A stretch of 64,000 nucleotides of DNA from Aurifilum marmelostoma. Lineage: Eukaryota; Ascomycota; Sordariomycetes; Diaporthales; Cryphonectriaceae. Position numbers and translations under genes: made by a program. The DNA lies in contig JAMXSV010000023.1 in NCBI GenBank assembly GCA_027559495.1, forward strand, positions 1,736,001-1,800,000, written 5' to 3'. Under the pieces are notes generated by a model. The model was not told the origin of the DNA, searched no databases, and saw nothing but the letters and a program-made list of their open reading frames with translations. Of this stretch, positions 1 to 12,180 are shown piece after piece (the stretch's first letter is position 1; the number at the start of each line of letters is the position of its first letter).

Positions 1-571
1 GCAGGATGACACTCGGTATTGCCGATGATTTATGCGAGTCTCAATCCCAATTCTACCTCTCTCCTACCCCCCCAACCGCCGTGCCCAACTGAGAGTCCAG
101 GGTAGCTAAAATACGCGGTGCAACATGGCCCCATCTTTGTTTACCCTGGGCCCAGAGGTAAAGGTAAGGGGGGGGGGGTGTGAGGTGTCAATGTTAACGA
201 GTGGACCGGGTAGGATCCGCGGGTCTGTCATTTTGGGGGGGGCCCTGTCGGTGTTTGAGACCAACAAAGTTGAGGTACGAGGAGGGCTACAGTACTCCCT
301 CCCCAAACCCAATCATCCCATACATCTGTCGGAAACTCTTTTGTTTTGTTTCGTTCATTAAAAGAAGAGTGTATCTACAGCTGCATCTGCTTTCTGCCCT
401 TCGTTTCCCCTCTTTTTTACAGTTCATTTTCCTAAATCCTGTTATAATTAATACTGAACCTTTCTTTATTTTTATTTTTTTTTCTTTCTTCTTTTTCGAC
501 TACCTGCATAATCGAATCGCTAGTAATGTACCTCCACTGCCTACACCAGCAGCACCAGTGAGTGAGTGACG
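1..571. other. Upstream region / probable 5' UTR of the Trk gene
   Basis: No convincing coding region is seen. The stretch has a G10 run near 170-179, and from about 400 it becomes strongly pyrimidine-rich with long T and TTC tracts (about 460-505), as is common just before fungal start codons. It probably holds the promoter and 5' leader of the potassium transporter that starts at 572. Confidence 0.5.
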
Positions 572-3225
572 ATGCCACAGCAGCTGGAGCCCGGCGGCCG
601 GGCCCATCGCCAAGAGCTGCTGATCAGCAAGGTGGCCGACGTCTGGTCAGCGGTACGGCCGTACCTCCCGCCGGTGAACTTCATCACGATGCACCACGCA
701 TACTTTATCTTTGTCGGCCTGCTCGTCTCCGTCGTCTTCTGGGGCGCGTCCCACCCCGGCAGGAGCGTCAGCTTCATGGACAGCCTGTTCCTGGTCGAGT
801 CCGCCTTCACCTCCACGGGCCTCAACACGGTCAACCTCAGCGCGCTCACGTCGGGCCAGCAGGCCATCCTGGGCATCATGACCATGCTGGGCAGCCCCGT
901 GCTGATCTCGCTCTTCACCATCTGGTTCCGGGCGCACATCTTTGAGAAGCGCTTCGAGGACATTGTCGAGGCCGAACGCAACAGGCGGACCCAGACGACG
1001 AGCACCATTGTGGGCATGGCGGGTGTCATGTTTGGGGCGCCTGTCATGTCTACCTTTAAAGGATCCAAGGTGCGGCGCAAACAGAATCATAACAATAACA
1101 ACAACAACAACAACAACCAGCACCACCTCAGGGGCCCGCCTCCTCGTGCAAACACCATGATGCACACGCAGCGCGCCGAGGAGGATGCGCTGCAGCTCGG
1201 CGGCACATCCAGGGACAAGCTGCCCACCGCTGTGAACCAGCTAGAAGAGGAGGCCCAGCCTAGCCACCTGAACTCGATCCGGGAAGGAGAGAGGCTCACA
1301 GTCGTCGGCGAGCAGCAGCAGCAGCAGCAGCAGCAGCCGCACGCCTCGGGACGCCCCGTCAGCGCGTACTCGCACGCCTCCAACATGACGACGAGGAGGC
1401 GGTCTCGCAACCACAGCGACGCCCGCCCCACGACCTCGGAGGGAGGGTTTGACTTCCGGACCTTTATCCGCACCAACAAGAGGAACATCGGGCGGAACGG
1501 CCAGTTCTTTGACCTGACGGACGAGGAGCGCGAGTACCTGGGCGGTGTCGAGTACCGCGCCCTGCGGATCCTCTTTGTCATCGTTGCCGTCTATTTCGTC
1601 CTCTTCCAGCTCTTTGGGGCCATCGCGCTGGGGGCCTGGATGGCCTCGAGGGAGCCCCGGCTCGCGGCGGCCAACTCGCAGAACCCCTGGTGGACGGGCG
1701 TGTTCCTGTGCATCTCGTCGTTCAACAACAACGGCATGACCCTGCTGGATGCCGGCATCGGGGCGTATGCAGACGATGCGTTCGTGCTGACCATTGTCGC
1801 CCTCCTCGCCCTGGCCGGCAACTATGCGTTCCCTGCGTTTATACGCATGACCGTCTTCTTCTGCAGCTGTGTGCTCAGGCTCGCGACCAAGCCCGACGAG
1901 CATGCCACGTGGAAGGAGGCCTTTGATTTCATCCTCAAGTACCCCCGGCGCCTGTTCATGCTGATGTTCCCGGCCAAGGCCAACTGGACGTTTGTGGGCA
2001 TCTGCACGGTCCTGGCCATCGTGAACTGGGTCAGCATACTGGTCCTCAGCCTGGGGAACTCGGTCTTGCAAGTCTACTCGGTCGGCAAGAGGATAGGACT
2101 GGCCTTGTTCCAGAGCCTGAGTAAGTACCTACCTGACAGCCACGAGCCTTTTGAGTCTCTCGTCTGCAAGTTTCATCTTCATTGCCGGCAAAAGTTCTGA
2201 CGTCTTTTTCTTTTTTTTTTCTTCCAGCACTCCCCTCGGGAGGTTTCACCGTCGTCTCGGCCTCGAGCCTTTATTTCGATGTGCTGGTCCTCTGGGTTAT
2301 TCTCATGTATATCTCTGCGTACCCAGAGATCATCGTGATGCGCAATTCCAACGTAAGTTCACCACCTTCGCAGTTAAGAAAACCCCGTACACTAAAACGC
2401 CATCACAATCAGGTATACGAGGAGCGCTCCCTGGGAATCTACGTCAGCAAGACCGACGAGGAATCCGACGAGTCCGAGACCAGCTCCCTGGACCAGCTCC
2501 TCTCCTCCTCGCCCCGCCACGACCAGCTGCTGTCGATCCCGCTCGCGAGGGGCGCCTCCGCCTCGGCCGTCTCGCAGGCCACCACCCAGCTCTCCACGCA
2601 GTCCATCAAGAAGCTGGCCGCCGTGGGCCGCCGGGGCACGGCCTTTGTGGGGCGGCAGATCCAGCGCAGGATGAACAACTTCCACGGTGTGGGGGTGGCC
2701 TCGACGGCACCACGACCGCCGCACCTGCGCCGCGCACCGGTCATCTCGTTCGACGACAAGGACGGGGCCGGCGGTGTGGGTGGCGTGGCGCCCACTGCGG
2801 CGCCCGAGGGCCACGTGAGCCTGGTCACGCAGCATCTCCGCAGCCAGCTGTCGCACGACATCTGGTGCATCGCGCTGGCGCTGTTTGTCATCATCGTCAT
2901 CGAGACGCGGCACACCATCCTGGACCCGCAGTCGTACAGCGTCTTCAGCTTCCTGTTCGAGATCGTGTCCGGGTACACGAACATCGGCTGCTCGCTGGGC
3001 CTGCCGGGCCAGTCGTTCAGCTTCAGCGGCGGCTGGTACACGGGGAGCAAGCTGGTCATGGTGGTCATGATGGTCCGGGGGCGACACAGGGGCCTGCCGG
3101 TGGCGCTGGACCATGCGGTCAAGCTTCCCGGGTGGGACAATGTCAAGAGGCAGCAGGAGGACGCCGAGATACGGCAGAGCCTGAGCAGGAACCGGGCCAG
3201 CTGTGACGATTTTGAGGATTCTTGA
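572..3225 (+). CDS. Trk-family potassium transporter
   Basis: Plasma-membrane K+ uptake protein of the fungal Trk/HKT class. Model: exons 572-2120, 2228-2352, 2413-3225 (828 aa). The first ATG is at 572; an in-frame GTG at 566 is not used. Four pore-loop segments are visible: STGLNTV in the first, NNNGMTLLDAG in the second, GGFTVV in the third (right after intron 1), and GYTNIGCSLG in the fourth. The end carries the typical Trk string RGRHRGLPVALD. Intron 1 has a GTAAGT donor and a T-tract before its AG. Intron 2 is 60 nt with no in-frame stop, but removing it restores the family string SNVYEE. A cytoplasmic loop after the first pore unit (about residues 170-290) is unusually long and holds Asn9 and Gln8 runs; a second variable loop lies before the last pore. 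Such long loops are normal in fungal Trk proteins. Confidence 0.93.
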
Positions 3226-3751
3226 GTTGAGTTGGGTAACGTGTGTGTTGAGGGCGTTCTATTGGGGGTGGGAGTGTTTCTGTTTCTATTTTTGTATATG
3301 AAGCGACGAGTTTTGGGTATGTTTAGACTATAGACTACATATATGAATTAGAGGTAGAGAATGCCACCGATTCCTTGTCTGTTGATGAGCGAATATCAGG
3401 AATATATTCAACCTCAACAGCAATGATTCGCGTCGTGGTCTTGGTGATAAAAGGTAAAATTATACCATTGAAGCACTACTTACTATGACCAGAAGGGTGA
3501 ATCAACAGCGTCTCCACTCTCTTACGCAAGCCGCTGGTTGATCATTTGCTCTCGACTTCCCAGTCAATGTGGAAGAGGGGTAAGTAAAGCATCTATGCAA
3601 ATATACTCTCCCCCAAAAAAAAAAAAAGAAACCAAAAAATCTCATACTGTCGAAATATTGTAATTAGTTCAAGACAACCTCCTCTTCTCTCTCAAAGTAT
3701 AATTACAACACGCAGCAGTCATCATCACCTCATGTCCACGTCCACCCAACA
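3226..3751. other. Intergenic: Trk 3' end and sulfatase promoter
   Basis: No gene seen. It holds an A13 run near 3615-3627 and AT-rich sequence; both flanking genes are on +. Confidence 0.5.
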
Positions 3752-5782
3752 ATGCAGCAAGAAACCACCCCACCGGCCAAGCGGCCCAACTTCCTCCTCA
3801 TCGTGGCCGACGACCTGGGCTTCAGCGACTGCAGCTGCTACGGCTCCGAGATCCAGACCCCCCACATCGACTCCCTGGCCGCAGAAGCCGGCGCCCTCCG
3901 GTTCACCGAGTTCCACGTGGCAGCCGCGTGCTCGCCCACCCGGTCGATGCTCATGACGGGGACGGACCACCACATCGCGGGGCTGGGCCAGCTGCAGGAG
4001 TTCACGCGCAGCTCGCCGGCGCACAGGGGCAGGCAGGGGCACGAGGGGTACCTGAACGAGAGGGTGGCGGCGCTGCCCCAGATCCTGCAGAGGGAAGGGG
4101 GATATCTGACGCTCATGTCGGGGAAGTGGCATCTTGGGGTGCAGCAGGAGCATCACCCTGTCCGAAGGGGGTTTGATAAGTCTTTTGCTCTGCTTCCTGG
4201 CTGTGCCAATCATTACAGTTAGTACTTGGACTGTTTTCTTTCTCCTTTCTGTCTCGATTCTTTCTTCCTCTTCTCCCTCCCGCCCGAGAAATGAGGCTTG
4301 GATTATGATTGTAGGCGAACACCTGAGCTGATATGAGCTGGCCAAACGCTCCCAACAACAATAAAAGACCACGAGCCAGCCTACCAGGACCCAATGAACG
4401 AACCCGGCAGGTTCTTTGAGACCGCCACCAGGGCCCTCCACGCAGAAGACGACCACTATGTCGAGGACCTGCCCAAAGGATGGTACTCCTCCGACGGCTA
4501 CACAGACAAGATGCTGTCGTACCTATCCTCCAGGACCGAGGAGGAATCCCAAAAGCCCTTCTTCGCCTATCTCCCCTTCTCCGCGCCCCACTGGCCCCTC
4601 CAGGCACCCCCAGAGAACATGGCCCGGTACCACGGCCTCTATGACGACGGCCCCGAGGCCCTGCGGCAGAGGCGCGTGCAGAGGCTCAAGGAGCTGAAGC
4701 TGGTGCACCCGGACGCCAGACCACACCCCGTCGTGGCGGCACCGGGAGACGTCGACGAGTGGGAGAAGCTAGACGACGAGGTGCGGGCCAAGTCGGCGCG
4801 GGCGATGGAGGCCTACAGCGGGATGGTGGACCGGATGGACTGGAACATCGGGCGGGTCCTGGACTATCTCAAGGCCTCGGGCGAGTACGACAACACCTTT
4901 ATCCTCTTCATGAGCGATAATGGGGCCGAAGGAGCCTCCTATGAGGCCTCGCCGATCGTGGGGCCGCGGATCCTGGAGCATATTGAGAAGTACTACGACA
5001 ACAGCCTGGACAATATTGGCAGGGGGGACTCGTTTGTGTGGTACGGCTGTCGGTGGGCACAGGCTGCCACGGCGCCGTCGAGGCTGTACAAGATGTTTTC
5101 CACCGAGGGGGGCTGCCGGGTTCCTCTGGTCGTGAAACCCCCGAAATCTAGGACCGCAACATTGTCTTCGGCAGGAAGAGAAGGAGGAGGCATCATCACG
5201 GACGCCTTTTGCACCGTCATGGACCTCGTGCCCACGGTGCTCGACCTGGCAGGGCTCCTGGACAAACACCCAGGCGGCACCGTCCAGAACGGCCACACCA
5301 TCGCGCCCCTCCGCGGCCGCAGCTGGAAGTCCTACCTGGAGAACATCACCACAGCAGACGCAGCAGGAAGCCTCGCTATCCACGACAAGGACTACGTGGT
5401 GGGCTTCGAGATCGCCGGCTCCGGGGCCCTCCGCCGCGGGGACTGGAAGATCACCTTTGTGCCCGCGCCGAGGGGCCCGCAGAAGTGGGAGCTGTTCAAC
5501 ATCCGGGACGACCCGGGCGAGACCACCGACCTGGCAGGGGCCAGGCGGGATGTGTTTGAGGAGCTGCTGCGGTGCTGGGAGGAATACAAGAGCGAGGTGG
5601 GCGTGGTGGGCCTGGCGGGCGAGTATCCTGCCGCTGTGCAGGGGGACGCGAGTACCTATGCGAGGGATGAGTTTGAGGATCCGTATGCGTGGATCAAGTA
5701 TATTGGACGGCCCGAGAGGACGCCTGCGCATCTGCTAGGGAGGATTCCGCTGACTGGTCAGGATGGGAAGAGAGCGGAGTGA
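3752..5782 (+). CDS. Sulfatase (arylsulfatase-like), cytosolic form
   Basis: Hydrolyses sulfate esters, freeing sulfate. Model: exons 3752-4217 and 4368-5782 (626 aa); the 150-nt intron has GTTAGT and AAAG borders and splicing keeps the frame (NHY then HEPAYQDP). The sulfatase signature CSPTRSMLMTG is present, with Cys60 the expected formylglycine residue. Metal-site residues lie in VADDLGFSD near residue 20 and in MSDNGAEG in exon 2, and the GKWHLG motif is present. The N-terminus has no signal peptide: RPNFLLIVADD begins at residue 11, so an intracellular location is inferred. The C-terminal part has the usual DWKI and ELFNIRDDPGE strings. The substrate cannot be told from sequence. The gene converges on the P450 at 6198. 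Confidence 0.93.
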
Positions 5783-6197
5783 GGATTGATTATCGGGGTG
5801 ATGGAAGTACAAGACCTGCCCAGGTGGGTGGAGACATGGTCGTTGACAAGCAATACAACGTAGAAGCCTACATGGACCATTGTACAGCCCGTCTCGGGAG
5901 AATTTCCAAAGTATCATGGTCGCTGAATCATTATTATGAGCCGATGTTGTGTGAGAGCTCAAGAATAATTAGTGTAAGACAATTGCCCCGTCAGCCTCGT
6001 CAGATCAGTGGTGCGTCCAACATCACGGAGCACCATGAGCCTCACTATCGAGCAATCCTGTACGTAGACATGATGATTAAACATAAAGTAGAACCCTATG
6101 TCCTATAATCACTTACTCCTCATCACTACAGCACCTCACCCAGCCGACCATGACGCAGCCTTACCCGACTATTCTCCCGCAGGTCTGAGAAGCCACC
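5783..6197. other. Intergenic between convergent genes
   Basis: Shared 3' region of the sulfatase and the P450. No RNA gene or repeat seen; small reading frames here have no recognisable features. Confidence 0.5.
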
Positions 6198-8143
6198 TCA
6201 ACACGCCTCGATCAGACACCTGTGGCCTTTGGGAGCCAGCAGCACATAGAAAGATGCATCCATATCCGCATCACTCATGCCCTCCCTCCGCGAAACCCTA
6301 GCCTCTGGAAAGGCATAGAAGAACCGACACGTCGCCAGGCGCATCTGCATCATGGCGAGATGCTGTCCCAGGCAGACTATATTAATTCAACAATGATGAC
6401 ATTAGCTTTTGTCTTTTGTCCCTCGGCTCAATATACTCCTCTTCTCCTCCCAAGAAAATATATCTCGTGGGCTTGAGAGATAACTCACCGCGCGACCCTC
6501 CACCAAACACAACCAGCGAGTCCCTCATCTCCTTGGTAGCACGCTCCCACCGCTCAGGGAGAAACTCGCCAGGCCGGGGAAACACCCGCCCATCACGGTG
6601 CATCGAGTACGCCTGCGCCGCCACCGTCGTCCCCGCCGGCACAAACCGCCCAGCCAGGGTGGCGCCCCCGGCCGGCACCACGCGCGGCAGCCCGCCCGCC
6701 ACGACGCTGTACATCCGCAGCGTCTCGCTGATGACGCAGTTCAGGTACGGCAGGTCCCTGATATCCTCGTAGCCAAAGTCCTCGGCGGCAAGCGCAGCGA
6801 CCCGCCCCTGCACCTCGCCCGCCAGCCTGCGCCGCACGTGCTCGCTCCGGCAGACACTCCACACCAGAAAGGTAAGCGAGGTGGCTGTCGTCCCCGTCCC
6901 GGCTGTCATGTACACCTGCGCGTTGTCCCGCATGTCCTCAAACGTCAGGCTGTCCTGCTCGCGGGCCCTGTACAGCTTGGAGAAGAGCGTGGGGCGCACG
7001 CCGCCGCTGCTGTCGTCCGGGGTGTTGTCGGCGAGGCGCTGGTGGCGCTGGAGGGCCTCAGTGGCGTGCTGGCGGAGGCGCCGTGCGTTCTCGGCGGACT
7101 CGGGCGCGACGGGCCAGCGGGGCATGAGGTACCAGGCGAGCTCGGGGAAGGTTATGCGGGCGGCGGCGGCCCGGCCCAGGGATTCCATGTCGTGGGCGGT
7201 TTCGTTTCTCTGTGTGGTGTGGTTTCATTGTTATTATATATATTGTTGGTTATATGGATAGGGCAGAGTGGGAAGAAAGACCCAACAGGTGAAAGAGACA
7301 GAAGGGTCCAGGAATATAATTGTTGGGCAACAGACTCTACCACAAACACAACCCTACTCACCTCACCAAGCTGCAACAGCCCGGCCGGCTCCCCAAAAGC
7401 CAGCTCGGAGATAACATCAAAAGTCATAAGATGCCACCACTTCGCCACGTCCGCCGCCCCGCGTGTCGCCATCTCGGCCTGCATCCCCGCGATGGCCGCA
7501 CGGTGTTTGGGCTCGATCTGTCCGCGGAACGCCCTGAGCCCCGACTCGGATATGCTCGCGGCCAGGAGGCGGCGGAAGTGCCGGTGGACGTCGGGACGGG
7601 TGGTGGTGAAGACGTTGGAGATGCCCGGGTGGAGGGACCAGTAGAACTGCGGCTCTTTGAGGAACTCGTTCTTGATGCTGGTCATGTGCTGGTAGGCGGT
7701 TGATTCGGCTATGTAGACTGCGTTGGGACCTGTGCGGATGATGGGGCCTTGAAGGGTGAGGAAGAGTATGTATTAGCCATGGGAACATTGTTAATTAAAT
7801 CAGGACTCCATTATATTAGATACGAAAAGAAAAGAAGAATCGAAAGTTCCTTGATCATTTCGTAAAGAGATCCTACCATAAGCCTCGTGAAGCGAGTGTA
7901 TATATAAAGGCAGCTTCCCCTTCCACGTATAATACCTCGAGACCAAAGTCGTCCAGCGCGCATACCATGGTCCAGGAATCTTGTTCAGGGGGCTCCACAG
8001 ACTGTTAAATATAAACTGTGTTGTCTCCAGGTTAACAATGGCTTGGGCCTTTGGAATAATTACCACCTTGATATACGCACTATTCCAACTGTCAGAAGCA
8101 GAGCAACGCCGCCGAGATGGATGTTCGTCAGAGGGATGTCCAT
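6198..8143 (-). CDS. Cytochrome P450 monooxygenase
   Basis: Heme-thiolate monooxygenase, ER-anchored. Five exons in transcript order: 8143-8081, 8015-7877, 7747-7362, 7209-6489, 6376-6198 (495 aa, normal for fungal P450s). The first 63-nt exon gives a hydrophobic membrane anchor (VALLLTVGI) and joins in frame to the second, which carries the proline hinge NKIPGPW. Other motifs: GPIIRTGPN across the exon 2/3 junction, I-helix AGTGTTAT, K-helix ETLR, PERW, and the heme loop FGGGSRVCLG, whose Val codon is split by the last intron; the heme ligand is Cys438. All four introns (65, 129, 153, 112 nt) have GT-AG ends and compatible phases. Overall it resembles the CYP65 / isotrichodermin C-15 hydroxylase-like group, but this is from memory and the substrate is unknown. 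No other biosynthetic genes adjoin it. Confidence 0.93.
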
Positions 8144-8970
8144 CTTCGGGATAATGATCCTCTTCTCAGTAAGTATTTAATTAATTATAGAAGCGAAGAG
8201 ATCGTTCAGGCACTATAATGAGATGGGTGCTCTTTGTCCTCGGAGTAAATACGATCCTAGATACCCAGAGACAACATCGTACAGCGAGCGAGGGAGCCCC
8301 TTAAATATACTGCAATTACTCGACTTGTCTCGGCAGATCACCAGCAATCAATAATTATTCCATCATGTCCCTCCTGCCTGAGCCGTCAAGTCCTGCGTAT
8401 GCAACCCGTGCACAACTACACAAGGCTCCCAAGCCGCAGCAACCAATAAGTCTGATCGCTACAGATCCTGTAATCACGTCCGTCCCCCGTGATGAATACG
8501 CCAATACGACACCAAGTATCATATTGTATCTACCCTGACAAACTCCACACAAAAGTACACACAGATACCTCTCGTGTTAGGGTACTCATCCTCCCCACGT
8601 CTTCTCCTGCACGTCAAGCGCATGTCACAGATGCCAATGCGCCCTTCACGGGGCCGATGCTGTGTAACCACAAGACAACAAGGAAACTCGGCCTCTTCGG
8701 TGTCGCGAACCCATCAACGTGACCCAGCAAGATCGCGCCCCGAGAACAAGCGAGAGGGCATCGCTGCGAGCCGTCGTCCTTTTTCGAGCCCCAAGCTCCA
8801 GAGTACAGTCACGCTGATTACCGCCTATCGAGCTTCTCTCGTCCAATCATGCGCGTGTGATATATGATTGTCACATATTCCCGGTGGTTTATCTCCATAA
8901 ACTCCTCCTCCTCCTCCTCCTCCTCCCCCGCACTTCCGCCCCCTCTCTTCTTCTCCCATGCACACTGACA
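8144..8970. other. Intergenic: P450 promoter and GH43 3' region
   Basis: Both neighbours are on the minus strand. A CTC trinucleotide microsatellite sits at about 8899-8930. No coding signal seen. Confidence 0.5.
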
Positions 8971-10006
8971 TCAGACAGTAACTCTCACAGGTCGTATAGT
9001 CCCGTCCACCTCATCAAAATACATCCTCTCCACTGCCAGGACCCGTTTGTTCGCATCCCCCCTCCCCCAGCGCCCGCCTGTGATACACAATATACCACAC
9101 GTCCGTCCCCGGCTCGTTCACCACGCCGTTGTGGCCCGTGGCGACTGCCACCTCCGGGTCCTGCTGCAGCACCACGCCCGCCCGGCCAAAGGGCCCCAGC
9201 GGCGACGTCGACATGCCGTACGCAACCTGGTATGTCGGGTCGCCGTAGCCGTTCTCGGACCACATCATGTAGTAGATGGATCCGCGGCGGAACACCTTGG
9301 TGCCCTCGACGAACGTGGGGCTCGGCGTGACGTCCTTGATGTAGTAGTCGCTGGTTGTGAGCGTGCGGTTGTCGTGGTCGAGCTTCTCCTCCTCCTCCTC
9401 TTCCTCGTGCCTGCCCGGGAGGGGCCGGAGACTGATCATGTCATCATCCAGCAGGGCCACGTTGACGGCAGTGCCGCCCCAGTACAGGTACACCTGGTCG
9501 TCGTGGTCGACAAACACGTCAGGGTCCATGGGGTTCGCATTGTTGATGACCGAGTCGATGAGGCGTTCGCCCAGGGCATCTCGGTACGGTCCTTCCGGTG
9601 CATCGGCTACAGCGACACCAATCCCCGCCGTCTCCCTGACTGTACGCAGCCCGTTCGCGCTGAAGTACAGGTAGTATTTCCCGTTCCTCCCGACGGACGC
9701 TGGTGCCCACATGTTGTCTGTGGCCCATCTGATCTCGTGCGGTGTGAGAACCGACGGGTGCATGGTCCAGTGGACCAGGTCGTGGGAGGAGAAGGCGTCA
9801 AAGTAGGTGTGGTGGTGACGGCCCGAGGGAATCGAGGTCGTCGGAAATATCCAGTACACACCGTCGTATACGCGGATCTCTGGGTCGGCGTACCACCCCT
9901 GGAAGAGGAGAGTGTGTATGTCCCTGGACTGGTGGGGGACGCTCCCAGCCTGTGCTGCGGGGAGAATTAGTGCTGCCCAGGATATTATCGGCAGAAACAA
10001 CCTCAT
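8971..10006 (-). CDS. Secreted glycoside hydrolase family 43 enzyme, apparent frameshift near the 3' end
   Basis: Likely arabinanase, arabinofuranosidase or beta-xylosidase acting on plant hemicellulose or pectin side chains. The start at 10006 gives a clear signal peptide (20 residues, ending AAQA); an upstream in-frame ATG at 10150 would bury it. The GH43 catalytic triad is visible: Asp in WYADPEI (base), Asp in MDPDVFVD (pKa modulator) and Glu in FVEGTKVF (acid). One loop holds seven consecutive Glu. The open frame runs into a stop at 9014, but removing one base from the C6 run at 9057-9062 restores a family-like end (VLAVERMYF, DGTIRPV) with a stop at 8971, about 344 aa. I treat this as one gene with either an assembly error or a very late frameshift; the catalytic residues lie upstream of it. 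Confidence 0.9.
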
Positions 10007-10622
10007 CTTGGTGATGGACGAGGCTTGTGACTTGTGTGACTTGGTGAGTCTCGATAGAAGCGCAGCGCAAATTGTTTGGCGGGTAGAAAGAGTGATTGAG
10101 GGCATATAAGTACTTAAGACAGAGGGCATGGCTATTTTTCTCAAGAGCATATCCGAGAACGGTGCACATGTATATTGACAGAGTCAATGTGCCTCTTGGT
10201 CTGCTCAAGATCATGGGCTAGGACCTCCCGGCCTGCTAGCTAGGAAGAAGCCAGGACAAGCACTGAGGTCAAAAGTGCCTTACGTGTGAGGACGGGGCAT
10301 AAGAACTGTTGTCGATTCATGTAATCTTGACTGTATTATTCTGTATCCCAGGGTGAAATATCTACTTGCCAGGGAAACGCTACCGTAGAAGGTTGTGTCA
10401 GGTTCAAAACGCTGTTAGTGGTGATGACAGATTTCTGAGTCTGCCCACGCTCGGTATGCGGCGACGGCGATCGGATCACGTCCAAAGACGCGGGTTTTTC
10501 GAACTTGGTAGCTGCTTGGGGCATCGTACCTTTTGGATGATGCCATCATCCTTGACCAGCTGTCGAAATGCTGTCCTGATGTGGTCTGGCATTTCCTAGT
10601 GTAGACCAGTGTCCGAGTATGG
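10007..10622. other. Intergenic: GH43 promoter and F-box 3' region
   Basis: A minus-strand frame at 10741-10336 overlaps the end of the F-box gene in another frame and has no recognisable domain. No other feature seen. Confidence 0.4.
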
Positions 10623-12180
10623 CTAGTACAGCTCTTTGTTGCAATCAAAGATCCAGACGGAGGCTCTGGGCCGGCCATTCCTTTTGTCAGGCGTCTCCAG
10701 GTAGTATTCGAGGTCAGGGCACTTTCCTTGAGCCGATGCATTGTACCAGTTCATAAAGGCTAGCTTCAACCGCTGGAGCTTGGGCATCCGCAGCATGGCC
10801 TTCGTCAACCTGTGCACGAGGGGATCATAGAAGTTTGGATCCACACAGTTCCGCCACAGGTTGATGGGTTGGCGGCCGTTCTCCACGTGCCTTGCTGAGT
10901 AACGACCTCGTCGGTTAGGATGGGTCAGCTGATGCCCACCGCTTCCTTTCAGAAACCAACTACCGGCAGCAGTAAATAGGCCGGCATCTATCCTGACCAC
11001 CTCCATGGACGGCCACAGCTCCTCGCCGTCGGGCGGCAGCTCGAAAATCTCGTGCGACATGATGAAGTGCCCACCAAGCACCAGTTCTCGGACTGGGCTG
11101 CGTTGACAGATCTGGTTGATCGCCTGGCCGAGCAGGTCGACATGGCTGCTCGAGTGAGCACACATGCAGCCAGGGCTATAGTCGTGGTTCAAAATACTGG
11201 TGCGCAAGTCAAACATCCGAAGTTCTGTGAGGTGTTGGAAAGGAAGGCCTAGCATGATGCGACCAACGGCTTATTGTGTTTGGAATTGTTAGTGACGGGG
11301 CGGTTTGGCGCTTTGCAGAACAGGGCGAGGGATGTCGAGGTAGAAGGGAGATGACCAAGTGCACTCACCACACCGCTGCTCGCGCCTGATTCTCCTCAGC
11401 CGGTTCTCCAGCAAGGGGAGCTGCCAACGGACAGTCTGAAGATCTGGTAGTGCCTTGGCCATGCGAGCAAGAGTTGCAGGTGTAAATGACCGGCTGCTGC
11501 CCGGGCTCCCAACGTGAAACTTAGTCACTGCTCGCAACGGCGGCAGACGGGTGCCGCTGGTCATTTCAAGGAAGCATTCCATGTTGCGGAAGGGCAACCA
11601 CTCGCCCCAGATGGGATGCCCCTTCCGAATCGCGCGAAGATCTACATTCCATCCAAAGTCGGATGGAGACGAGGCGCAGAGGCATAGGGAGATGGGTGCA
11701 ATATCCCTCTCATCCCTCCTCACGTGGGTTGCTCTGAGCGGGCGCCATATACTAAGAAGATAGAAGAACCGTCCAACAGCCCATGTGAAATGACGATTGT
11801 TCTTGGACCTAACCCAGCTGGGTTCCTGATGCCACCGCGCACTGACAAGATTCACGGCATATGTCAGAGCACATTCAACAGTGACAGCAGCAGGAGGATC
11901 TACTGACGAATCAGGATATCGATCCAGAATGATGCGGAAGGTGATCTCCTTGACGATCTCGCGGCGGGACTGACTATCTCGCCCTCGAACAATGCTTTCA
12001 AAGATACCAAGTTCGCTGCTGCGAACTTTGATGCTCCCTGAAGGTCCGGAGCTCGACGGCAGTCTGCTACCTGCGGCCGAGACACGAGTAGCCAGAGAGG
12101 ACATGCCGACTTTCTGCGTCCTGATCGAGGCATACATAGTTGAGGATGCTGTCAATAATCTCGCCTGGGAAAGTGTCCAT
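10623..12180 (-). pseudogene. F-box-like protein gene, interrupted
   Basis: Resembles fungal F-box proteins (substrate adaptors of SCF ubiquitin ligases) that begin MDTxPGEIIDSI and continue with a WQxAVExRTFRSIKxRSSEL block. Here the frame from 12180 opens with MDTFPGEIIDSILNYV but meets TAG at 12069-12067, exactly where the family has Trp (TGG). A few codons later an extra G in the run at 12036-12038 shifts the frame before the RSSELGIFESIV segment. After that the frame is open to a GTGAGT donor; the intron is 11368-11270, with a CACTAAC branch, and the last exon runs 11269-10623, ending NKELY. A 33-nt intron could formally skip both lesions but is too short and would delete conserved sequence. 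It could be a decaying gene or two sequencing errors. Confidence 0.7.

Noticed and set aside
6598..7644. 348-codon plus frame across the P450 gene
   Set aside because: Antisense shadow crossing a P450 intron; no recognisable protein.
12037..12069. 33-nt intron that would bypass both lesions of the F-box gene
   Set aside because: Far shorter than any other intron here, and it would remove the conserved QTAVELRTF block.
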